Under the pieces are notes generated by a model. The model was not told the DNA's origin. It ran no database searches and saw only the letters and a program-made list of their open reading frames with translations. Positions 26,278-38,838 of a DNA stretch of 64,000 bases are shown piece after piece; position 1 is the stretch's first letter; every line of letters begins with the position of its first letter. The position numbers were made by a program, and so were the translations under genes. The DNA comes from Leucaena leucocephala (lineage: Eukaryota; Streptophyta; Magnoliopsida; Fabales; Fabaceae). The DNA lies in assembly GCA_037074615.1 (NCBI GenBank), contig CM073519.1, positions 25,007,001-25,071,000 on the forward strand, read 5' to 3'.

Positions 26278-27420
26278 ATATCATTTTGTGTTTAAGTTAG
26301 GCTTGATTATTGATTCATGTAATATGTGTTAGTCATAGCCGATCATATGATATGCGTTTTATATGTGACATATAAGGGATCCATATTATGTATGACATAA
26401 AAGGAATCTAAAAGGGAATTGAAATCAGTGGTGATACATTTTGATTTGATCAATTAACGTAGATGGAGTCCAAGAAAACCGAATTCAGATTCGTGATTAT
26501 TTATAAAGCAAAATTTTTTTCTCGGCTAGCGGGACTGTCGTGGCTACCTGTTCGTAGTGCAACATAACCGTAACATATGTTATTTTGTGAATGTTTTAGA
26601 TTTGAAACATCAATTGCCCTGCAATTAAATCTGAATGTTGATTCTTGAATGCTTGGGTATGGTGAACAATATGGCTCTAGATTGTAAGTGTTGTAATTTT
26701 TAAATACGGCCTACGTGTCGTGCCTTCCTATATATATACTCTCAATGTACGTTCTCTTCTCATCTCCCTCCCCTCGAATGTTAAAAGAGGTTTCTATATG
26801 TAATTTCCCTTTTCTTACTATAAAACTCCTCTCATTGGCTTGAGGGGACTTAGGATAGGTGAGCCATATTGTATCACGTTTAAATTATGCATCTTATGAT
26901 TATATCAGCACATGCATATTACTTGTATGAGATACAAACTGAGAAACATCCATTCTTATAAACCAGACAGTTAAATTAAGCCCTCTAAATAAAATCTTAA
27001 GTCATAATGCCGTCAATTTATGAACACTTGTCACAACCTCGATCGCTCAATTGTGGACTCCACTAAAGTGGGTGCTTTTGAGTTATCTTGGGGAGATAAG
27101 CAAGAGTAATGGTGCTACTCTCACATGTTTATTATTGTTTGACTTAATTGAGATTAATAAAACGGTTTTGGGTCTCAAGGCATTATATGGGATTAGAAAC
27201 ATGCCAGATCATATGATGATAGGATCCCATGAACATCTAAGAGTTACATTTGATGTAATTGGTAAAGGTGTTACCTACCTAAATAACTTAATCTAACCGT
27301 CCTGCCAAAGCGGACTTAAGTTTGAACCAAATATGGATCTTAGCCCACTAACTATTACATTGAGGGTTGTTTATTCAGTGGGAGATTGCTAATTAAATTG
27401 CATATTTTAATTGTAGAATC
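26278..27420 (+). other. Copia leader, 1.1 kb, no coding seen
   Basis: Sequence between the primer site and gag. It ends with TTCAGTGGGAGATTGCTAAT (27376-27395), which resembles the element's own polypurine tract and LTR start. I find no supported reading frame. A long leader is usual in Angela-like elements. Confidence 0.6.
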
Positions 27421-30400
27421 ATGACGACTGGTAATACTGCTAAATTATCGCTGTGATATGTCCTTGAGAAGGACAAACTCAATGGGACAAACTTTCTTGA
27501 CTGGTTTAGGAACTTGAGACTAATTCTTAAGTAGGAAAGAAAGGCACATGTCCTAGATTAACCCATTCCCGAGGAGCCAACAGCCAATGCTCCTAGAGCT
27601 CAGAGAGATGCTTACACAAAGCATAAGGAAGACTCTGTCGATGTGGGATGCTTGATGCTAGCCACCATGGTTCCAGAGCTCCATAGAGATCTAGAACACA
27701 TGGAGGCTTATAAGATGATTGTGCATCTCAAGGAAATATTCCAGCAACAGGCAAGGCAAGAGAGGTATGAGACCACTAAGGCCTTACATTCCTGCAAGAT
27801 GGCTGAAGGTGCATCAGTCAATACTCATGTCTTAAAGATGAAGGGGTGCATTGATCACCTTGAGAGGCTTGGATTTCCCATAAGCCAGGAGTTAGCTACG
27901 GATTTGATCTTGAACTCACTCCCAGAAAGTTATGACCAGTTTGTCATGAACTATAACATGAACAACATGGAGAAATCTATTTCTGAACTGCATGGGATGC
28001 TTAAAACTACTGAGCCCAGTCTTAAGAAGAAGCCCAGTAGTGTTTTGATGGTTCAGAAAGGAAAGGGTATGAAAAAGAAAGGCAAAGGCAAGGGGAAGGG
28101 TCATGGCTTATCAGGTAAGGCCAAAGAGTCAGGCAAGCCCGAAACTAAGCCTGCACCAAAGAAGGTAAAGCCTTTGAAGGAAGGAGTCTACTTCTTCTGC
28201 AATGAACCTGGTCACTGGAAGAGGAATTGCAAACTCTACCTCGAAGATCTGAAAAAGAACAAGAAGGATAATAGGGCTATCGCTTCAGGTATTTATGTTA
28301 TAGACATTCATCTTTCTACTTCCTCCTCATGGGTGTTAGATACTGCATCTGGTTCTTACATTTGTACAAATGTGCAGGGACTAAAGGACAGTAGGAAGCT
28401 GAAAAAGGGCGAGGTTGACCTACGAGTTGGAAACAGAGTAAGGGTTGCTGCGTTAGCTGTAGGCACTTATGAATTAGTTCTGCCCACTGGGCTTTTGTTA
28501 GTTTTGAACAATTGCTATTATGTTCCTACTTTAAGTATTAACATTGTTTCACTTTCTTATTTGGATAAGGAAGGTTTCACTTCCATTGCTGGGAATAGTA
28601 GATGTTCTATTTATCGTAATGATATTTTCTATGCTCATGGTGATTTGCATGTTGATCATTACATATTAAATTTGGAACAACCCAATCATGGAAATATCTA
28701 TAACATAACTGCCAAAAGGATCAAACCAAACGATTTGAATCCCATAAACCTCTGGCACTGTCGTCTGGGCTACATAAATGAGAAACGTATTTCTAAACTC
28801 TATCAAAATGGATTTCTAAACTCATTTGATTTTGAATCATATGACACTTGCGAGTCTTGCTTTTTAGGAAAGATGACAAAGTCACCTTTCACTGGGCACA
28901 GTGAGAGGGCCACTGATTTATTGGGCCTCATACATACAGATGTGTGTGGACCGATGAACACAAATGCCAGAGGAGGTTATTCATACTTCATAACATTCAT
29001 ATATGATTTCAGCAAATATGGGTATATCTATCTGATAAAACATAAATCTGAGTCTTTTGAAAAGTTTAAAATATTTCAAAATAAAGTACAAAACCAGCTT
29101 GGCAAAACAATTAAAGCCCTTCGATCTGATCGGGGTAGTGAATATTTGAGCCAAGAGTTCATAGATCATCTTAAGAGTTGTGGGATAGTCTCACAATTGA
29201 CTCTTCCAGGGACACCACAATGGAATGGCATTTCTTAATGGAGGAATCGAACACTATTAGATATGGTTCGATCTATGATGAGTCAAACAGATCTTCCGCC
29301 CTCCTTTTGGGGCCATGCCCTAGAGACAGCTGTGTTCACACTCAATCGTGTTCCATCTAAGGTAATTGAAAAGACTCCGTATAAGATATGGACTGGGAGG
29401 ACGCCTAGTTTGTCTTTCCTCAAGATTTGGGGATGCGAGGTCTATGTTAAGCAACAAGCCTCAAATAAATTAGAGCCCAAATCCTCAAGGTGCCTTTTTG
29501 TGGGATATCCTAAGGATACTAAGGGATATTACGTCTATAACCCTGCTGATAACAAAGTGTTTGTTGTCAGAAATGGTATCTTTGTCGAATAAGAATTTAT
29601 CTCTAAAAGAACCAGTGGGAGTAAGGTACACCTCAAAGAAGTTTGAGAGCCACAAGACACCACAGAACTGTAGATGGAAAATAGAGAAGACTCACAACAA
29701 GTTGTTGAGACTCCTCAAGTCACGCAAGGTCCACGGATGTCTAATAGGACACAACTTCAGCCTCAGAGATATGGATTTATGATTTCTGATAGTCGTGATG
29801 TGTTGGTCATTGAGCATAATCAGCCGACTACCTATCGAGAAGCTATAGTGGAACCAAACTCTGAAAAATGGCTTAATGCCATGAAGTCTGAGATGTAATC
29901 CATGTACGATAATAAGGTTTTGACCTTAGTCGACCCGCCTGAAGGTGTAAAAACTGTCAGGTGCAAGTGGGTTTTTGAGGAGAAAACTGACATGGATGGC
30001 AATATAAATGTCTTCAAGGCACGACAGGTTGCAAAAAGATTTACTCAAACTCATGGTGTGGACTATGATGAGACCTTTTCCCTAGTTACAATGGCCAAAT
30101 CAATCAGAATCCTCTTTGCCATCGCAGCATATTATGACTATGAAATATGGCAGATGGACGTCAAGACAGCCTTCCTTAATGGAAAGCTCCTTGAGGACGT
30201 GTACATGACACAACCTGAAGGGTTTGTGCGTTCTGAGGACTCTGGTAAAGTGTGCAAGCTTCAAAGGTCCATTTATGGACTGAAGCAAGCCTCTTGGAGT
30301 TGGAATCATCGTTTTGATGAAGTAGTCAAAGAGTTTGGATTTCTTCAAAACATTGATGAACCTTGTGTGTACAAGAAGGTTAGTGGGAGCACAATTGTGT

Positions 30401-31404
30401 TTTTGGTACTATATGTCGATGACATCCTACTTATTGGGAATGACATTCCTACCTTGCAGATTGTCAAGTCTTGGTTAGGAAAGTCTTTCTCGATGAAAGA
30501 CTTGGGTGAAGCCACCTACATCCTAGGAATCAGAACCTATAGAGATAGATCTAAAAGACTTCTAGGACTCAATCAGAGTACATACATAGACAAAATACTG
30601 TATAGGTTCAGTATGCACGAATCAAATAGGGGTTTCATACCCATGTCTCATGGTATTCACCTCAGCAAAGATCTGTGTCCTAGTACATCTGATTAGCGAG
30701 GTAGCATGAGTAAAGTTCCATATGCCTCGGCCATAGAATCTATCATGTACGCCATGTTATGCACTCGATCGGATGTCTCGTTTGCCTTCAGTATGACTAA
30801 CAGATATCAACAGGACCCTGGTGAGGGCCATTGGACTGCTGTTAAGAATATCCTTAAGTACTTAAGAAGGACTAAGGACTTATTTTTGGTCTATGGTAGA
30901 TTGGATGACGAACTCTGTGTAACTGGTTACACAGATGCGAGTTTCCAAACTGACCAGGATAACCAAAAATTGTAGTCTGGATATATATTCCTCCTCAATA
31001 ATGGAGCAGTAAGCTGGAAGAGCTCTAAGCAGGGCACTATAACAGATTCTGTGATGGAAGCTGAGTATATAGTAGCATCTGATGCAGCTAAAGAAGCAGT
31101 TTGGATCAGGAAGTTCATCACGAAACTAGGGGTGATACCTATCATCTCATATCCAATAACTTTTCTCTGTGACAATAGCGGTGCCATTGCATAGACCAAA
31201 GAGCCTAGGTCACATCAAAGGACCAAGCATATACTCAGGTGATTTCATCTCATCAGAAAAATCAACGATAGAGGTGATATAAAAATATGGAAAGTAGCAG
31301 GAGAAGATAATGTTGCTGATCCTCTAACAAAGCCGCTTGTGCAGGCAAAGCATGAGCATCATGTTAGGTTAATGGGAATTAGTCAAATTAATGATTGTAC
31401 CTAG
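27421..31404 (+). pseudogene. Copia gag-pol polyprotein, single frame with 12 stops
   Basis: One frame of 1328 codons runs from ATG 27421 to TAG 31402. Gag (27421-28250) shows the UBN2-like core (ELATDLILNSLPESYDQF) and a zinc knuckle with His and two Cys, but its first Cys reads Tyr at 28189. Protease is at about 28327, with DTASGS where DTG would be expected. Integrase has WHCRLGY (second His lost), CESC, the catalytic Asp residues in HTDVCGP and RSDRG, and a stop at 29236 at the third acidic position. RT (29902-30690) keeps QMDVKTAFLNG and YVDD (30412-30423). RNase H (30960-31260) has SWKSSKQ, EAEY and ADPLTKP. Premature stops are at 27454, 27532, 27559, 29236, 29590, 29644, 29671, 29896, 30694, 30973, 31192 and 31240. 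Confidence 0.93.
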
Positions 31405-31407
31405 TGC

Positions 31408-31418
31408 AAGTGGGAGGT
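31408..31418 (+). other. Copia polypurine tract
   Basis: AAGTGGGAGGT lies directly before the 3' LTR start TGTTGG, the expected plus-strand priming site in copia elements. Confidence 0.9.
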
Positions 31419-33283
31419 TGTTGGAAATCGTGCCCTAGGGGCCAATCATTGTCTTATGAACATTATTGATTTATGAATTTATTAATTGTGTTATCATATT
31501 ATTTGCATGTTTACTATGATGACCATCCTTGGATAATTCATGATCTTATCCTAAATGTCCCTAGTCAGTCATCTATGCGGGAGCACAAATGAAATAAGAC
31601 CAGTATGACTTTGAAGATGTATAGAGATATAAATCAAAGTCATAGGCACATGTAAGAGTACAAGGTGTTGGATCGACCCGCTATGATAGAACTACATGGG
31701 TAACGTCATAAGCTTCTCTCATATACAAACCATGTCAATATGCCCTTTGACCTGAGATCATCATGAATTCCTACATGACAAACGCTCAACTTTGACCTAG
31801 TCAAAAGTTACTTTTGACCGAGTGATCATAAAGACTATGTTTGGGCTTAGTGGTTTTTCATGCGGAGGAATGTGAATTGTCAAGATGGAATTTGTCCCTC
31901 ACATTCGTAGAGAGATATTACTGGGCCCCTCAATGAGTGAGTCTGAGAAATGTATGGCCATATTGTAATAGAAAGGTAGTTCCATTTCTATAGTCAGACT
32001 ACTCAGGGATCGAGAAAGTAACGGTCAGGAATAGGAGGATGACAATATTCATGCCTCAACCATGACCAAAATATCACGTGACAGAAGGGACATGATATGG
32101 TTGTATAAAAGGTTACATCGTTTAACAATCCTCATATGATTTGGGTAGTCGTTATGTCTTGCTAGAGACCGATTGTGACTTATGGGCCTGTATAGCAAAT
32201 GGCCCACTGCCAACTTCATATGGGCCTACACGATCGCGTACAAAATAGCCCAACACGAGCTATAATGTCCAGATTCATTGAATCTAAGACATGTCCAGAT
32301 TCAATGAATGGTCCAGGGTGGATGTATATATTTATTTATATTTATATTCGTATATATATAAATTCATATATATATATTATATATAAGAGATATATGAGAT
32401 TTAATTTATAAGGATAAATTAAATATCTATCACGTTTGAAATTGAAATTCAAATTGATAGGATATCTCATATAAGAGATATTTATAAGATTTCATTTATA
32501 AGGATAAATTAAATCCCTATCACGTTTGAATTTGAAATTCAAATTGATAGGATATCTCATATGAGAGATATTTATAAGATTTAATTTATAAGGATAAATT
32601 AAATCCCTAACACGTTTGAATTTGAAATTCAAATTGATATGATATCTCAAATTTGATTTATGAGAATAAATCAAATATAGTTCAGTCTCATCTTTATTTA
32701 AAGTTAAATAAATAGGTAATTAAATCTGTGGGACGGATTTAATATTATTTATTTAATTAGTTTCTTATAAAATTATACAATATATGATATTGTATTAATT
32801 TCAGAATTAATATAAGATTAACTCCAAAAATCCAATTTGGTAGAGAGGAAAAAACGCATAGCATCCTATATATATGATTTTAGGAACTGCATTTTAGATA
32901 TACACATAGAACGCAGAAAGGCCGAAGGGGAATCTGTAAAAGGTTTGCAAATAAGAAACTGCCGAAATAGAGACGGAGAGGATGAATTCTTGAGAAAGCC
33001 CTGAAGGGACAAGAGACGCTAGCACGTCATTCGTGGTTGGAACGCTGTTCGTGTGGATACCAGTAGAGGAAGCCAACCTGAGTTGTCTATTTCTTGCGAT
33101 CAGAAGGGGAGCACGAGCTGCGGAGAGAAGCTGTGAACGTCGTGATCAGAAGCTGTGGAAGTAGCTGAGGAACACTGAGGGTAATGCTTCTTTCCACTTG
33201 ACTTAAACACATACGGTAGATCTTGATAAGGAATGTAAAAAATTTTAAATTAATTTCCGCTGCTTGTCTTCCAATTCCTTTCA
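31419..33283 (+). mobile_element. Copia 3' LTR
   Basis: 1865 bp, starting TGTTGGAAATCG and ending CCTTTCA. It is closely similar to the 5' LTR, with one fewer 90-bp unit. Confidence 0.93.
32398..32648. repeat. 90-bp tandem repeat, 3 units (3' LTR)
   Basis: Units begin at 32398, 32488 and 32578. They are the same palindromic unit as in the 5' LTR, one copy fewer. The LTRs are copied from one template at insertion, so the change arose during or after insertion. Confidence 0.9.
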
Positions 33284-33668
33284 TCTTATTCTCTTTTAAT
33301 GTAAGCGAGTTGTAGCTTTGATTGAGATTTAGCTAACGAGTTGTTAGTAAACATATTATAATTCAACTGATATAATCCTCATATTCTATGGATAATGAAG
33401 GTAAGGTAATCTCTAAGGGAACACGCTTGTCATTCATTCATCTCATCATCATAAATACTAAAAACATAAACAATAGCATAGAATTTACTTTCAGAAGCTA
33501 GATGAAACTCATCAAACACCATCTCTTTAACTTGTTAATTTGTGGCTCATTAGATTAATTAGGAACTTCTACATCCATTTAGGCTCATTGTGAATTAACC
33601 TAGGTTAGCCTCCACCTTACTATTGGTTAGCTTAGTTCTATTTGATAATTAAATGATAGTTATCAAAA

Positions 33669-33687
33669 TGGCGTCACTGCTGGGGAG
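33669..33687 (+). other. Athila/Tat-like primer binding site, tRNA-Asp type, mutated
   Basis: TGGCGTCACTGCTGGGGAG follows the LTR. It matches the tRNA-Asp type site seen intact at 58572-58590 (TGGCGCCGTTGCCGGGGAG) except for three differences, all C to T or G to A. Confidence 0.85.
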
Positions 33688-33784
33688 CCTTACTTGTTAA
33701 GGTTTCCTAAGCAATGTCCTAGGACTAAAATCATAAAAAATAGATAGGTGTTTCAGTTTTTTCTGCATATTCAGCATTTTGTTT

Positions 33785-34300
33785 TGTTGAGTCGTGACCA
33801 ATTGCCTTTCTCGTCGCAACCAAAGTGCTTAAAATTGATTTCTGAGTGTCTCTGTGAACTTTAATCCTGACCAGAAGCACATTTGGTCGCAACCAAAAAT
33901 TTGTTTTCAAGGCATTTTGCTTTTTGTTACTTTTAGTCTTGACCTGACTGCTTTTTGGTCGCAACCAAAAATATTTTTCATCCAGTTTTATTCTCTGTGA
34001 TTTCTAGTGGCAACCAGTTTGGCTCTTAGTCACAACCAAAAATCATCATTTCAATCATATTTACTTTCTGTGATTTTTAGTTGTGACAATTGGTCGCAAC
34101 CAAAAATTGAAAACTACAAGTATTTTACTATATGTGATTTTTAGTCACAACCAAAGTAACATTTGGTCGCGACCAGAAATCCTAATTAAGAATTTTTCCT
34201 CTCTATGACTGATAGTCATGACGTGAAGTTCATTTTTTGTCACAATCACTATTCTATGTGCTTATTAGTCATGACCTGTTGACCTTTTAGTTGCGACCTG
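33785..34300. repeat. Tandem array, about 71-bp unit, 8 units, paired GGTCGCRACC decamers
   Basis: Between the primer site and gag, decamers related to the palindrome GGTCGCGACC recur at about 33791/33813, 33862/33885, 33934/33957, 34006/34028, 34077/34092, 34142/34165, 34213/34236 and 34267/34289. Within a unit the two decamers are mostly 22-23 bp apart, and units mostly repeat every 71-72 bp. The 34165-34174 decamer is the perfect palindrome. Variants differ mainly by CG to TG or CA. Confidence 0.85.
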
Positions 34301-34804
34301 ACTATTTTAAACTGAGATTATTTGATCTGAATTCCTGGAATTGCTGTATATGTGACATATTTGATATTCTACATCATTGTTGAGCATAATTTGCATGAAC
34401 AGAAGCTCTAAATTTTTCCCTTTGGATAGAGAAATCAATAGAACACTTAGGAAAATTAAGAAGGCTAAAATCTTAAATCAAGCTAGTGTTTCATCTTCTG
34501 TTGAGCCTAGTTCTTCTAGTGACTCTATTGCTGAAACTGATTGTACATCTGGTGCTATATTAGATTATCATTTAGTCATAGAACATGTTAATGAAGCTAA
34601 AACTCATACTCATAACCAGAATATTCAAAATGAGCAACATGGAGAGAATAACATGAACAATAGGAGAGTACGTAGGACTATAAGAGGATTGACTTCTTCT
34701 CATGCAAACTTTGATCCTTTCCGTACTTGTCTACTTTGGATGTTAATTTTGAGTTGAAAGGTCCTTTGTTAAGTAACTTACCAAAATTTTATGGATTGGC
34801 TGGT

Positions 34805-37800
34805 CGTAACATCCTTACTTTCATACGTCTTAGGGACCATTCAGTAGTATTTAGAATCACTTACAAGACCTCAGAAGTCCATTAGCCAAATCTGGAATTT
34901 TACTCTTTCTCGGGTTACTGTTCATATGGTATTCTAGATTACGCAATGAATTTTTAAAAATCATAATTAATTCTTGAAAACTCGAAATAAAGTGGTTCAA
35001 AAAGCTAAATGAAGACAACATCTTGAAATTTAAGGGAAAAATAATTTCTAGACCAAATGATTAACCAATTATTACAGTTTATTCGCCAAAGTTTACTGTT
35101 CATTTGGTCAAAAATCTTGGAAACAGATTCTGGTCTCTTGCTTTGGAAAATCAGTTCTCTTTGTACAGACATCCAAATAAAGCATTCTTGGTGTCAAAAC
35201 TAAGCTTGGCATGTCATCTAAATGTCTGTAAAATTTCATACATTTCTTCCATCATTTACTACTTTTCATTACATCATGACCATCACTGCTTATATTGGTC
35301 ATACAGCAACATTACACATTCACATAACATATATACTATCCAATCCCTAGCTTTTCTTCATGCTTCATCATCCTCTTTCATTATTCATAAATCTGTGGGA
35401 TTGGGATTACATGGAAAGGGATGAGATTTCTGGGGAAATCTCAGTAGCAAACATTACTAAACAATGCATGCATTAATGTAACTACTTATGCTTGCTTATG
35501 AAAGTGTTACTATTGTGTCATGTGCATGCTTCCATGTTAAATATGAAATACAATTGGCCAAAGTAACCATATAAACAGAGCTTCATACATGAGTACATAA
35601 GCAACACAATTCAATCAAGCCATAGCACAGTCAAGCATAACTATCAATGCATACAAGTTTAGGATTAGTTTACTACCTTTAGCACTTGACTTTCTTTCTC
35701 CTTATCTTGCTTCTTCCTTCTCACTTTTCTTGAACATGTGGCTGCCTCTCTTGGAGCATACCAATCAATTCCTAACATCATAATCATTCATTCATCACAA
35801 TCTAACTTCCTTGAGCATTAAACTCACTTTAACAAACATAACTTCTTCTTGACCATTAAGCCCATAAACTTTCCTTAATCTTAACTAATGGACTTGGTCT
35901 TTGAATCAATTGATGTATTGATTTTACCCTACACAATATCATCTTTTGAATCCATTTATGAGCTTAGAATCATGAAATTCTATCTCCTTCATCACATGCT
36001 GTACAGAACTAAAACTGCACTCAATTCTTTCAAAAATTCTCATTTTGATTCTAATGCTTCCCATACTTGTTTCTCCACTTTATCCCACATAACTTTTCAT
36101 TTTAAAACCATTGGAACCATCAAAATCATGAAATGCCAATCACTGTTAATGCGTGTGAACAGTAACAGAGAAGGGTTTTAAAAACTACAACCTTGGAATT
36201 TGAATGCTTTCAAGGTTCGAAACCTTTCCAATCCTACACAAAATCATCATACAAACTCAATGGAAGCATTAAATCATTGAAATTCAATTTCCTTACCTCA
36301 TGAACAGTGCAGACCAAACAGGTTCACTCTTGGCAAAGTCAAGAATATCAACTTGATTCAATAACCAATCACTTAACTAGCTTGTTTAAGCTTCAATCAT
36401 ATGTTTCTAACTTTAATTTCTTCTTTCCCCTTTCATCTAAGGTTTTTTGGAAGCACCTTCCCTTAGAGAAAACTCAACTTTTCTCCCATAAAAAAACCCT
36501 AAGTTCAAGCTCCCAAATCAAAGGAAAATAAGCTAGGAGAAATTGCTTACCTTTAATCTCTAGCTTGCTTGAACTTTGGAACCTTAAATCTTCTTTGTCT
36601 TGGCTTGAGTTTTTATTTTGCAAGAGTTTCCCCAAGGGTTCTTTGCTCACGGTTTGGCTGCAGAATGGAGGGGCTATTTATAGAAAAAATCCATGGAAAA
36701 TGAATGGCCAATATCACTTTGTACATTATTTGATCTAATGGTTCAAATTTGTTCTTACATCAAGATTACTCTCCAAGCCAACTTGAGATAAATCCATATG
36801 ACAAAAATCTTCTCCTCCCCCTTGTCTTGGACGCCAAATGTGTGGGTGTGTGGGTGTGTGGGTCCCACCATGTGCAAGCCATATTTCACACTTTATCCCC
36901 TTTTTCTTCTTTTAAAAATTTCATAAACTATTCATTATTGGACTTGGGCTCCAAGACAACTCTTGGGACTTAATGGGCTTCACTAGCACGAAATTTTGGG
37001 ATGCCATAGGCCTTCCTTGGGTCCAATAGCTAATTGGCACAAATCCCAAGGTACTTTTCTTATACGATATTCTTAAAATATCTTGATTTTGAAATAAATG
37101 TTAGACACCTCTTTTAATGGTTCTAACATTTTTATAAATTCATTCTAGTATAAAATAAATTCTCTGTAAAGTCTCATAATTTTCTGAGACCCAGAACTCC
37201 CGATAAAAATTCCCTACATTTTCTTTGCCTTTATCGGTGTCCGATTTTACTTTAATTTCTTAAATGGCATTATCATCTTTTCAAGCATCATCAGAGTATT
37301 TACTGGCTCTAATTAATCATCTTTATACAATCTTACATATTTTTTGCTTGTCCATAATGACCAGAATACCCTCCATCCATCACTGGTACAATAGGGGCAT
37401 CGAGGGGCATTTTCTTAATTTCGCACTTTTCCTGGACTGCTCTGGACTCTGGCCCACATAACTGTCTCACTACTTTATTGGCTCATTATGGTGCCATTTG
37501 GGCCTTGGTATGGGCTCATTAGCCTCATTACTTTTATGACACAATTCACAATAAATCTCACCCGATCCTATTTATCGAGTATTTTATTTCACCGTAAAAT
37601 CCCGTAAGGCTTCTACATGATTCCTTTTCTGACTCTTTCAATTTTATAAATTCTTATATTAAATATGGGAATTTCTTATAATATCCCTTCTGATTCTGAT
37701 GTCGAAAGAATATTGTAATAATTTTTCTAACTTCATAAATTTATATCAATTAATCGGGATCTCAAATCAAAATTCTGTGTTACGTTAAATTGACCGGAAT

Positions 37801-38134
37801 ATTTTTGTCTATCTACTAGTAAAATTTGAGTCTGATATGATTCTGGGCATTTTTTGCCTGTTTTGGCTCAACTTTTTCATACTTACATTTAGGTCCCTGA
37901 CTTTTTACTTAATTATATTTAGGTCCCTAAACTTTTGAAAATTACCACTTTTGGCCCATTATTTATTTCTACTTTAACTTTTGGCCTTTAACCTTTTCCA
38001 ATTTTTGTTTAGGTCTTTCTCTTTCTTCAAGACTTATCTAACATTTATTATTTCTTCTGATCTTCGTCATAATCCTTTATAAACCTCTTTCCACTATCAA
38101 TATTATACACATAGGGAAAAATCAAGATATGACA
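34805..38134 (-). mobile_element. Family A solo LTR, reverse, 3330 bp
   Basis: It starts CGTAACATCC (the first base of the expected TGTAACATCC is altered) and ends in GATATGACA. Flanks are CTGGT (34800-34804) and CAGGT (38135-38139), a 5-bp duplication with one mismatch. The gag reading resumes across it. It shares a diverged middle section (about 36990-37260) with the copy at 41665, so both belong to the same subfamily. The hairpin GAGATTTC/GAAATCTC is at 35423-35442. Confidence 0.88.
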
Positions 38135-38838
38135 CAGGTGAAGATCATTTCAAGCACTTGAAGACTATATAGTAGGTTTGCTCATCCATCAAACCTGTAG
38201 GTGCTGACATGGATGCTGTGTAAAGACAAGTATTCCACTCTATACTTGAAGGAAAGGCAAAGGAATAGTTTTATATGCTGCCATATCCTACACCTCAAGC
38301 ATTGGATTCCAGGAACAACTTGAGGATTGCCTTCCCAGAGAGATACTTCCCTACTTCAAAGATAGATTCATTGAGGAAGGAGACTTTTGCTATAAAATAG
38401 CATGATCAAGAATCTTTCCAGGAGTTTTGGGGAAGATTTCAAGAGCTGTTAGCTAGATGTGCATACCACCAGATTCTAACTGAGCATTTGGTGCAGTATT
38501 TCCACTCCAGACTGCGCTATGCATGCAGAAATAATTTAGATGCAGCTGCTAGAGGCTCCATTGATGATTTAACTCTAGATAAAGCATGGAACCTGATTAA
38601 GAAAATAGCAAGCAATGACCAGTAGTATAAGGGTTATGATGCTAAGCAAGTCGATGAGGTTTCTACAAAGCCTTCTTAAGATTATAATTATTTATCCTCT
38701 CAAGTTGCTACAATTAATGTTTAGATCAATAATATAGCTAGTCAATTGGGAAATTCACATGTTCAAAGCCTATACTCTCAAGCTTTTATTGCTCCTAATT
38801 GTCAACTTTGCTATTCTCCTATGCACACCACTGTCAAT

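Larger units (their letters stand above)
24313..33283 (+). mobile_element. Complete Angela/BARE-1-like Ty1/copia retrotransposon, target duplication TCTTA
   Basis: Both LTRs, a primer site, a gag-pol reading frame, a polypurine tract and a 5-bp duplication (TCTTA at 24308-24312 and 33284-33288) are all present. The LTR start TGTTGGAAATC.TGCCCTAG resembles that of BARE-1/Angela elements, and the RT is of the copia type. It is 8971 bp long and sits within the Athila/Tat-like LTR. The coding frame has twelve premature stops but no frameshift, so it is not autonomous now. Confidence 0.95.
19829..33665 (+). mobile_element. Athila/Tat-like gypsy 5' LTR, carrying two nested insertions
   Basis: Starts TGATAAACTC and ends AGTTATCA three bases before a tRNA-Asp primer site. 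Removing the solo family A LTR (20397-23788) and the copia element (24313-33283) with their duplications leaves about 1.47 kb: 19829-20396, 23794-24312 and 33289-33665. This resembles the size of the LTRs of the related element at 57109-63444. The presumed left target duplication is ACATG (19824-19828); the 3' LTR is outside the window. The remaining LTR sequence has no coding potential that I can see. Confidence 0.75.

Noticed and set aside
34080..34300. CRISPR-like repeat and spacer arrangement
   Set aside because: Repeats are imperfect, change by CG decay, and sit in a plant retroelement leader between primer site and gag. There is no cas context.
36839..36866. GTGTGGGT repeats resembling telomeric DNA
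   Set aside because: Only about three 8-bp units, not the plant telomere heptamer; a small tandem expansion inside a family A LTR.
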